Source: Elymus sibiricus
Lineage: Eukaryota; Streptophyta; Magnoliopsida; Poales; Poaceae
Reading direction: 5' to 3'
Length of the DNA stretch: 64,000 nucleotides
Assembly (NCBI GenBank): GCA_039707655.1
Contig: CM077665.1
Span: 295,062,205-295,126,204 of the forward strand
Shown: positions 21,400 through 31,389 of the stretch, one piece after another
Layout: each line of letters begins with the position of its first letter
Position numbering within the stretch: position 1 is the stretch's first letter
Made by a program: the position numbers and the translations under genes
Notes under the pieces: generated by a model
Databases searched by the model: none
Told to the model about the DNA's origin: nothing
What the model saw: the letters and a program-made list of their open reading frames with translations, nothing else

Positions 21400-24300
21400 T
21401 GTGGGGACCCCGACTCATAAGTCGTGATCACCGAATGCACGTGTACAGTGATCCCAGAGATCAATGCTCACTGAACACACAGAAGCTGAATAACAAGAGT
21501 CTTATATCCTTACATACCGTCTTACACAAATAGGGGCCAGCTAGGCCAAGTCTTACATGGATAGGGCCACAAGGGCCAAACACTTACACATAACAAGCAG
21601 CGGAAATCTTGATCGGAAGCGTGAACCCATGCCATCAGCCTTAAACCTACAGGCATTCTGACTGGGAAACGTCCTAGTTCGCATGTTCGTTGCCAACGAA
21701 CTCTTCGCCATATTCCTGCTCTTCCATGCCTGGCCAATTAAATAACTAGTGGCAAGCCAATGAGTACTTTGAATGTACTCGCAAGCAACCCAAGTTGTGG
21801 AACAAGGTATAATAATGCATGATATAGCACTAAGTAGGTAAGTTTTGCAGAAAGCTGATTTTAAGTGCAATGATATGATCAAGTGACTTGAGTAAGCATG
21901 CATCAACTGCTAATAGGTATTCATGTGAACAAGTCTCAGTTATCATTATAAGCAGGGGGTTGAACATCTCATGTTCATCATCGTGCCAAGTCATCGGACT
22001 TGGCTCAAGTGTCACCTTTGTCACCATCACACACGCACACACACACCAAGTTTAGTAAACATTTGGACGTAGCACAAGAGCGGTCATCCAACTATCCTTG
22101 ACCGTGGACATGGCTATTCAAATAGTTTTACACTCTGCAGAGGTTGCACACTTTACCCACAAGACTCGGGGAACTTCCGTGTCATCCACGACTCGCGGTA
22201 TAATACATACCCGAGGTAAGCACCCGAACAATGCCTTTCCCCTAGCGATACTAAACAAAGAGTCCACTTGTTAGTCCGTGTCTTCATGATGTACAAACAC
22301 GAGCCTTGCTCTACACAGTACCATCCATGAAGGAACACAACGGTGTGCCCGGTGCCTGTAAAGACAGCGCATGGTCGCCCTTCCAGGCACGGCCCCGTAT
22401 CGAGAGTGACCACGCCACTCCCGCCACTAGTAATGCGGGCTCTATGCTAGTACCCACCAAGGTAATCAACAAAGCCCCGTCCCATAAGGGGTATCGTGGT
22501 CGTACATGTAAGGTTGGAATAACGGTCGCAACTTACACCAATCCGTTTTCGAAAACCACACACACTCACTAGCTCCGGTACACCACTTCTTTATCAAGTG
22601 GCTACCTAGCTCATCATCATCTCCCTCGGGCATTAGTGGCACCCGACGGGGTTTTCGAAAAGTCTTTGAAATCATTTTGTTTCCATCACCATGCATATCC
22701 CCATCCCATTTGCGTAGCACTACTAGCAACCTAACTACTCCCACCCGCACAACCCTCATAAGAATGGTAGGGTCATGCACGATGCAAGTATCAATGGTAA
22801 AGTATCGGAGGCATCCCACCGAAGCGGGGGGGGGGGGGGTACCTCATCAACATGATCAATTCATCGGAACAACAAGTGCTTATGACATGCAATAAAAGGG
22901 TTCATAGTCATGGTCAAAGGGCTGCTTGCCTGGCTCAACAAAGTCTTCGGGGTCTTCGAAATCTTCGGGTCCAATCCCTTCATCAACAACGCAATCTATC
23001 GTCGCGGAATAAACGGGCAAAAAATAAGCATCACCCAAAAACAGAGCACAATCTTTACTTCTAAAATGTTACCCTACTCTGATAAATACTACAAACTATT
23101 CTAAAAATGTTTGTCTAAGGTTTTGTTGTGAAAAACATTTTGAAAACTAATTAAACAGAGGCATTAAAATATTAAAAACTAGATTTTAAATAGAATCAAC
23201 ACATAAAACATTTTCACAAAATTACACAAGTGGCACTGTTAAATACTACATATCATTCTAGGAATTTAGGTGGAAAGATATTTGGAATAAGATTTTTATT
23301 TGGAGCTGTGGGATTTTTGGAAAACCCCACGGAAAAAGAAAAAGAAAAAGGGAGTAGCCTCTGCGACTAGGCCAGAGGCAGCCAACAGCTGGGCCGGCCC
23401 AGCTGGCCAGCCAGTCAGCCGCGCGCGCGGCCAGGTTCAAACCTGACGCGCGGGGCTCGGCTGTCGGCGACAGCGAGAGGAGAGAGGGAGGCGAGACAGA
23501 GGCCGACAGGTGGGGGCCACCTGTCGGGTTCGTCTTCCTCCTCGGGACCGAAGGGGGGAAGCTCACCGGCGGCGAGAGGGGGCACAGCAGGGGGGAATGT
23601 AACCATGACGTCGCCGCCTGTCGGTCGGTGGAGGAGGCGGACGGGGAGGAGCAGCAGGTCGCCGGCGACGAGGTCCCGTGGCGGAGAGGCCTCGGGTGGT
23701 GGTCGCCGTTGACGTTCCCGACCGCAAAATGATCGGGGAGGAAGGGGGAACGAGGCAGGGGCTCTCTGTGGTCTCAATGGAGAAGGAAAGAAGGCCGGAG
23801 CGGGCCGGTATCCCGAGATCGACGAAGCCCCGACGCGGCGGTGCCTCGGTCGATCTCGAGCACTGGTGCTCAGGGTGGTCACTTGGGTGGTTCAGGGGGT
23901 CGATTGGGAGTGGAAGGGGGCCAGAGGAGGAGAGAGGGGGCTCGGGGAACCCTTTTTTAGCCGGGACGCGAGTCCACCGCGGGCCCGTGCGCCGGCGAGG
24001 TCGGGCTGGTCGCTGGAGGGGGAGGGAGCACACAGGGCTTGCCCTGGGGTGTTCCTGGGGTTGGTCTACGACGAGCGGGAGCAAGAGAGAGAGAGAGGAG
24101 TGCGTGCGTGTGAGCCTGCTCACTGGCCGAGCCGGGCGGCGCTCTGCACGAGCGGGAGGAGGGAGAAGGAGGGGGAGAGAGGAGGGGGCCGACAGTGCGC
24201 CGTGGTGCAGACGTCGAGGGGGCCAAGTGGCGAGAGGGGGAGGCCCGAGGCTGTCGGGGCCATGCAGTGGGCGGCGGCTACAGTGCGGTCGGCACTGTAG

Positions 24301-25667
24301 CGCGCTCTGGAGCGCGAATATGGCATGCCATGGCATGCCTTTGGCGGCTTCTGTGTGGGCTCCCATGTCTAGGGGATCTAGGGGGAGGAAGCAAGCAGGG
24401 GAGAGGCATTGGATGCTCTGGTGATCACTAGGGTGAGAGAGGAGTGGAGAGAGAGATGGAATGCTATTGTCCAGAGGGTAAAAATGGGGTTTTACCCCAC
24501 TTAACCATGAAGCTGAGGCTTGAAATTTTTACTGGGGGTGATTGAGCATTGCAAGAAGGTGTGGTAAAAATTTAGACTCAAGGAGAATAGAGGAAGGGGG
24601 TCAAACTTGGCTTTTACCAATCAGCCAGAAGGTGTTTGATGGAGTTTTAGGCAAGCAATTGGAGTTTGCTTGACATGAGATTTAACAGTATGGAAATGTA
24701 GGTAAAAATAGGGAGGATCACCAAGTTTGAGGAGATTTGAAGAAAGTTGACAGTACAAACTTGAAAAACCCTAGAATTCAACAGAATCAGATTTCTGCAG
24801 ATCCAGGCATGCAATCGTGTGATCCCAAATCCACAACTTGGTGTGGTATCATTATTTGGTGTATAGAGCATGCCCACAAAGTTTGGGGTCAATAGGACAA
24901 ACTTCACAATGTAAAGTTGTTCAAATTTGAATCTGGACAGAGAGGGTTTTGGAATATTTTGATGAAGCAAATCAATTGGGATTGAGATGAAACTTTTCAA
25001 GACCATCACATATAACATCTTTGGCTTTCTGGAATTTTCTAGGAATTTATTGAGAATATTTCTTATAGAAATATTTCAAAAGCTTGATTTGGACAGAAAT
25101 GGTTTTGAGGGGTTTTGCCCATGTTTTTGAACATTACCATGTGTTGAAACTCATATATATGGAAAATATATGTCCACTGAGTTTCCCTAAATTTTTTCAA
25201 ATATTTTTAAAACATTTAAATAAATTTTCCCTATAAAAGACCATTTCTGGCCTTAAGAAAAAGCCTTTAAATAAAATAGTAAAATAATCTTTAAAAATAA
25301 TATTTGGTGGTTTTGGGAAGTCATATATATAGTAGGTTTCAAATAAAGCCTTTGGGGAAAAAGGATCCACCCAATTTGAGGACTTGCAGTGTAAACCTCA
25401 ACTCAGGGGTTTTTGAAAACCTAATTTGAATAAAATCTTTTTGGTCAAAATAAATTTTGATGAAAATAGTTTTGGGTACTATTCACATGGCATGATCATT
25501 GGGCAAGAAGTTTGGATCAAGGAAGATGAATATGGAGAGGAGTAGAACCTAAGAGTGCCAAACATAATCAACCAAACAATCAAACAAGCATGCACTCAAA
25601 AAGTTTTAATTGGTTCCAAATTTTGTAAATCCATCATAGCAAGGTGATACAAACACAGGGTGTGACA
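21400..25667 (-). mobile_element. 3' LTR of the nested Tekay-type element
   Basis: 4,268 bp. Differences from the 5' LTR include a longer CA microsatellite near 22029, a 13-G run at 22827-22839 (11 G in the partner), an extra 10-bp ATGGCATGCC unit near 24321, and a damaged TATA box (TAAAAAAG at 23952-23959 on the minus strand). Long ORFs on both strands between 23400 and 24430 are by-products of GC-rich sequence. Confidence 0.9.
24278..24339. repeat. Three consecutive palindromes in U3
   Basis: CTACAGTGC (24278-24286) pairs with GCACTGTAG (24292-24300). CGCGCTCTGGAGCGCG (24301-24316) is a 7-bp stem with a 2-base loop. GGCATGCCATGGCATGCC (24322-24339) is a perfect palindrome. The first two are kept in the 5' LTR at 34272-34310 (the first with one change); the third is present there only as a single half. 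Confidence 0.8.
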
Positions 25668-25705
25668 GACCTACCCCCCTTACAAGAATCTCGTCCCCGA
25701 GATTC
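25668..25705 (-). promoter_or_regulatory. Polypurine tract and adjoining inverted repeat
   Basis: On the minus strand AAGGGGGGTAGGTC lies directly before the 3' LTR and is the likely plus-strand primer. Just upstream of it is GAATCTCGTCCCCGAGATTC (25686-25705), an 8-bp perfect stem with a four-base loop, only a few bases from the pol stop codon. A decayed version lies at the matching place in the LARD (36396-36415). Confidence 0.7.
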
Positions 25706-25710
25706 CTAGG

Positions 25711-28700
25711 CTAAGCGCTAAAAAGATAAGGGAACTCAGATCTAAGATAGTCTTCACGCTCCCAGGTTGCTTCAGCTTCAGTGTGGTTGCCCCATTGGAA
25801 CTTGAAGTACTTGATGGTGCGGCTTCGGGTGCAACGTTCAGCTTCATCCAAAATGCGAACTGGCCTCTCACGATAAGTGAGGTCTGGCTGAAGGTCGATG
25901 GCTTGATGATCGATGTCCTTGTAGAGATCGGGGCGGTTGGGAACTTGGAGGCACTTCCGGAGTTGTGACACGTGGAAAACGTTGTGCACATCTATTAGCT
26001 CGGAAGGTAGCTCTAGCTGGTAAGCAACTTCTCCTCGTCTGTCGGTGATCTTGAAGGGGCCGATGTATCTTGGTGCAAGTTTTCCCTTGACGTGGAAACG
26101 CTTGGTCCCTTTGAGATGTGTGACTCGGAGGTAAACCTGGTCTCCAACACGGAAACTCATGTCCCGACGGCGAGAGTCGACGTAGCTCTTCTGTCGGGTC
26201 TTGGCGGTCTTGAGACGTTCTTGGACGAGTTGAACTTGCTCTTCCGCTTCACGGAGGATATCTGGTCCAAAGACCAATCCTTCTCCGGTTTCTGACCAGT
26301 TGAGGGGAGTACGACACTTGCGTCCATACAGCACCTCAAATGGTGCCATCTGAAGACTCGACTGATAGCTGTTGTTGTAGGAGAACTCGGCGAATGGTAG
26401 GTAATCTTCCTACTTGGCTCCATACGCCAATACACAGGCACGGAGCATATCCTCGAGTATCTGATTTACTCGCTCTGTCTGCCCACCGGTCTGGGGGTGA
26501 AAAGCAGTGCTGAAGGAAAGCTTGGTTCCCAAGGCTTCTTGGAACCTATTCCAGAACCTTGAGGTGAACTGGGTTCCTCGGTCTGACACAATCTCCTTTG
26601 GAACTCCGTGAAGACTCACGATCCGGTTGATGTAGAGGTTGGCCAGTTGGTTCCCATTGTAGGTCGTCTTGACGGGAATGAAGTGGGCTACCTTGGTCAG
26701 GTGATCGACAATGACCCAAATGGAATCATGTCCTTTGCTTGACCTAGGTAATCTGGTGATGAAGTCCATCCCGACTTTGTCCCACTTCCATTCAGGCACT
26801 TTGAGAGGTTGCAACAATTCAGCGGGTCGCTGATGCTCAGCTTTGACTCTCTGGCATATGTCACACTTAGCAACAAAGGTGCCTATTTCCCGTTTCATAC
26901 CATGCCACCAGAATCTTGCCTTGAGGTCTTGGTACATCTTGGTCCCTCCAGGATGGATGGAATACGGAGTGTCATGAGCTTCTTGTAAGATCAAGTTCTT
27001 GAGCTCTTCTTTGTTGGGTACGCAGATGCAATTCCCGAACCATACAACTCCTTGTTCATCCACTGAGAATCCTGGGGCCTTGCCTGCCTTGATCTTCCTC
27101 TTGATGCCTTCAATGCTTTCGTGTCCCTTCTGGGCTTCCTTAATATCATCCATCAAGGTAGGCTTTGCTTCGAGGTTGGCTAGGAATCCAGGTGCAACTA
27201 GTTCCAAGCCAAAGCTTTCAAGCTCTTCATACAGGGCGGGTAGCCTTTCCTTAATCACAGCATTCAAGGAACAAGTCTTTCTTCTTAAGGCATCAGCTAC
27301 CACGTTAGCCTTTCCGGGGTGGTATTGAACATTGAGGTCATAATCCTTGATCAACTCCAACCATCTTCGCTGCCTCATGTTCAATTCCCTTTGGGTGAAA
27401 ATATACTTCAAACTCTTGTGGTCTGTGTATATATCACATCGCTTCCCTAGAAGGTAATGTCGCCATGTCTTCAAGGCGTGAACTATGGTTGCCAACTCAA
27501 GGTCGTGGGTAGCGTAGTTCTCTTCGTGAGGACGTAGCTGTCTGGATAGATATGCTACGACTCTGCCTTCTTGCATCAGAACACCTCCAAGCCCGGTTCT
27601 CGATGCATCACAATATATCACAAACTCCTTGTGAATATCGGGTGTGGCCAAAACTGGGGCGGTTGTCAATCTCTTCTTGAGCTCCTGGAAGCTTTCTTCG
27701 CACTTCGGCGTCCATTCGAACTTCTTGTCCTTCTTCAAGAGCTGAGTCATGGGTCGGGCAATGCTCGAAAATCCTTCGACGAACTTGCGGTAATATCCCG
27801 CGAGTCCGAGGAAGCTTCTGACTTCCTTCACATTGGTTGGGGATTGCCATTCAGTCACGGCTTCAATCTTGGCAGGATCCACTGACAATCCTTCTGCAGT
27901 CAACACATGACCCAAGAATCCAACTTCATGCAGCCAAAATTCACACTTGCTGAACTTGGCATAAAGCTGGTGCTCTCGAAGCTTGTCTAGGACTATTCTC
28001 AAGTGTTGCGCATGCTCTTCTTCAGACTTGGAGAAGACGAGTATGTCATCAATGAAGACGACAACAAACTTGTCCAAGTATTCCATGAAGACCTTGTTCA
28101 TGAGGTACATGAAGTAGGCAGGGGCATTGGTTAACCCAAATGACACGACCGTGTATTCATACAGGCCGTACCGGGTTACAAATGCCGTCTTCGGAATGTC
28201 TTGGGGTCTGATCTTCAACTGGTAGTACCCAGACCTGAGGTCAATCTTGGAAAACACCTTAGCTCCATTCAGCTGATCGAACAGGTCTTCAATCTTGGGG
28301 AGTGGGTACTTGTTCTTTATTGTGACCTCATTGAGAGAACGGTAATCGACACAGAGTCGGATAGTTCCGTCCCTCTTTGACACAAATAGAACAGGTGATC
28401 CCCAAGGAGAGGCACTAGGGCGAATGAATCCTTTCCTGAGCTGCTCTACCAGTTGCTTCTTCAATTCAGCCAACTCTTCGGATCCCATTCTATAGTGCTT
28501 CTTATAGATGGGTCCTGCTCCGGGCATTAGCTCAATGATGAACTCAATGTCGCGGTCAGGAGGCATTCCGGGCAGCTCATCAGGAAAAACATCGGGGTAT
28601 TCGCATACCACTGGCACTTGATCCAACTCAATTCCCGACAGACAATTAACCTGAGGGGTTCGAGTGGAGGCAGGGTTGGGAACATACTTGACTTCTACTC

Positions 28701-30264
28701 CTTGGCTATTGGTTATGGTAACGATCCTCTTGGCACAGTCCAAGTGGCCTTGGTTCTTGGTCAACCAATTCATGCCAAGGATGACGTCCAAGCCTGGTGT
28801 ATCCAGAACTATGAGGTCTGCTAGGAAGTCTACCCCGTTGATGATAATCTCAACTCCTTTACATCCTATCTTGGACTTCATAACTGATCCCGGGGTTTGT
28901 ATCAACATATAACTACCCAGGGGTGTAGGCTTCATACCACTCTCTAGTGCAAACTTTTGAGTGACAAAAGAATGCGAAGCTCCACAATCAAACAGTACGG
29001 TTGCTAGGGTTGAGTTGACGAGGAACGTACCCAGTATGACGTCCGGGTCTTCCTGGGCTTCCTTAGTGGTGACGTGATTCACACGACCCTTGCCATTGTT
29101 GGGCTGGTTGCGGGGAGCGGGGTTCCTTGGTGGTGCTCCACGGCCTTGACCTTGGTTCGGCGCATTGGGGCGCGGTGTATCTGGCTTCTTGTTGGGGCAC
29201 TGCTTAGAGATGTGTCCAGGCTGACCACACCCAAAGCAAGTGACTTGACCATAGTTGTTGTTGTTGTTCCTGCCGCCGTTGTTGTTATTGGGGTTGTTGT
29301 AGGCTGGCCTAGAATTGGCATACTGCTGAGGCTGGTAGCTCAGACGAGGTGCAGGAGGTCTAGCCTGCTACGGCTGATAGGTTGGCTTGGCTGGGGCTGG
29401 CTGCCAGGGGCGAGGCTTCTGGTTGCTGGAACTACCCTTGCTAATCATCTTGCGCTTGTGAGTGTCGTCTATGGCACGACGCTTGTCTTCCAGCATGAGG
29501 GCCTTGTTCACCAGGTCGAAGAAGGTCCGACAGTCGCAGACAATGAGCTGATACTGCAGGGTCTGCTGAAGTCCTTCCATGAAGCGTTCCATCTTAGCAG
29601 CCTCCGTGTTGACATCTTCAGGTGCATACCTTGACAGCAGGTTGAACTTCTGCATGTACTCCTTGACAGAGCCACTTCCTTGCTTCAGCGCTCGGAATTC
29701 TCTCTTCTTGATAGCCATAATCCCAGAAGGAATGTGGGCGGTGCGGAATCCTTCCTTGAAGTTATCCCAGGTGATCACACGATCACCTTGCATGACCTTG
29801 AATCTATCCCACCAAGCTCTGGCGGTACCTCCGAGGCAGTGAGAGGCTTAAAGCACCTTCTCACGGTCCTCGTTGCAGTTGACCAGTGCATGGAGGTCCT
29901 CGATGGTGCGGATCCAGTCGTCAGCATCCAAGGGTTCAACAGTCTCGGTGAAGGTTGGGGGCGAATTCCTCATGAACTCAGACAGAGTGGAGCGGCCATT
30001 GCCGTTCCTGCCTTGCTGCTGGATGTTCACAAGGACTTGATCCATCTGCTGAATAGCAGCAGTGTTGGCTTGGCGTTCCTCCCGGAGAACTTGGAGAAAC
30101 TGAGCTATGCTCATGTTCTCGGGTGGAGGTGGTGGCGGGGGAATGTCGCCTTGTGGCTGCTCCTGGTGTCCTTCAGCCTGAGCAGTCCCACCAGCTCCTT
30201 GTTGCTGGCTAGAGTTGCCGGCTTCAGGGTTGGTGAAGAAGCTGTTGCGGGTTGCAGTCACCAT
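25711..30264 (-). pseudogene. Gag-Pol polyprotein, Tekay-type, three stop codons
   Basis: From the ATG at 30264 to the TAG at 25711 the reading frame never shifts over 1,518 codons. It is interrupted by TAA at 29848-29850, TAG at 29368-29370 and TAG at 26410-26412. In order: proline-rich N-terminus; capsid domain; zinc knuckle [14 protein letters not shown] (about residues 343-357); protease with FDCGASHSF (about 426); RT with FIDD (737-740); RNase H with CDASRTG (about 886); integrase HHCC (from about 1097) and D-D-E at about 1167, 1228 and 1264; and a C-terminal chromodomain-like segment (about 1468-1517). The family copies element RNA in cytoplasmic particles and inserts cDNA into chromatin. 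Each stop is one transition from a sense codon. Confidence 0.9.
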
Positions 30265-30726
30265 CCTGTTTGGAGTAGCCAAGTCAAATGACTGGGATAG
30301 ACGAGAGGGAAAGCAATAATGGAGAAAGTGCGCCTAAGGGGGTTGGTATAGTGCAAGTGTGGTAAAACAAAGGTCGAAAGACCAACTCATATATTAAGAT
30401 AAGATAGACGATGAAGTCGCTTACATGTTGCCTAAGGCAAAAGCGCGACTTGCATCGGAACACAAACAACAAAACAAACAACAAGCACACATGGTTTCTT
30501 ATGAACCATTACACGGACTCGACTTCGCATGAGGGGTACATGTCTGATCCTACCCTAGGGGTTCTCGGACTCAGGTGGTGGAGTGCTCTGCTTCCTGCCC
30601 AAGAGGAAGGAAGACTTGGTCGCTTGCTAGGACTCCTTCTGGCATGATGCCCATGTTTGCCATGCCCGAAACATGTGACGAAAATCCAGAAGTTGCTATT
30701 TGTCCTTGGTTCAAGATGTCAGTGGT
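30265..30726 (-). other. Spacer between ORF0 and gag
   Basis: 462 bp with no supported ORF. In element orientation it follows the ORF0 stop and precedes the gag ATG. A short TTG-initiated extension of gag (to 30282) is possible but the ATG at 30264 is the better start. Confidence 0.5.
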
Positions 30727-31212
30727 TTAGCGGAGTAGCTCTCGAATGTGGTGAAATTCCTGGCGGAGCTTCACGGACTCCTTAATCAGGTTGTGAACCA
30801 GACTATCGGCGGAGAGGCTGAAGTAGGTCTGAAATCTGAGGGGCACACCATCCTCCTTGGATGGAACCAGTGTCTGACTTTCATCGATGTCGTCCTTCCT
30901 GATGGGTAGGTAACGAGTAGCGCGCTCGGCGGCCATCTCTGGAATGATGCCTCAAAGGTGGATGAGTGCCTTCCATGCAGCTGTCTCGACTGCGAGTGCC
31001 AGGGTCTCCATCTGTGGTCCTTCAAAGAACCAACTGGTCGGGGAGTCGTTTGCCTTCACGAACACTTCAACGTGATACTCCTTCGTGATGGCATCGACCC
31101 AGTGCTCGTGGTAGAGGAGGACGGGTGTTTGGCGAAACTGGCACTTCTCCAGGCTATCCCCAAGGAGTAGGGGAAAGCCAGATGCTAGGAGGGCTTCGGG
31201 TATGACGACCAT
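30727..31212 (-). pseudogene. ORF0, accessory ORF upstream of gag
   Basis: An ATG at 31212 opens a frame of 161 codons ending with TAA at 30727-30729, with one in-frame TGA at 30952-30954. Residues include YHEHWVDAIT near the N-terminal third, then VEVFVKAND and ETAAWKAL, followed after the stop by ERATRYLPI and a helical Leu-rich C-terminus. It sits between the primer-binding site and gag. A similarly placed ORF in the element at 57005 shows the same order of motifs (Y-x-E, a VxV strand, an AAxxA helix, RYxP), suggesting distant homology. I know no function. The TGA is one transition from CGA. Confidence 0.55.
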
Positions 31213-31373
31213 CTACAAAGGTTTGAAGGGAGGAGAGTCAGCAAAGTGTCGTGTGAAGAATAGAAGAGGTAATAAGTGCAGAACTCCTAAGTATAGGTGC
31301 TAGGTGTAGTTTTGAGAACGGTTTTATCCTAACTAATGTCCATGCTAACTAAGGGCTTCCTATAGTCAGGATG

Positions 31374-31385
31374 GCTCTGATACCA
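31374..31385 (-). other. Primer-binding site, nested Tekay-type element
   Basis: On the minus strand TGGTATCAGAGC begins four bases after the 5' LTR. It is complementary to initiator tRNA-Met and fixes the minus orientation of the element. Confidence 0.9.
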
Positions 31386-31389
31386 GCTA

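Noticed and set aside
22021..22045. CA microsatellite in the Tekay-type LTR
   Set aside because: Ordinary simple repeat; its length differs between the two LTRs as expected.
23415..24424. Long ORFs on both strands within the Tekay-type LTRs (also 33396-34413)
   Set aside because: They are low-complexity Arg/Pro/Gly frames in GC-rich DNA, change length between the two LTRs and have no domain.
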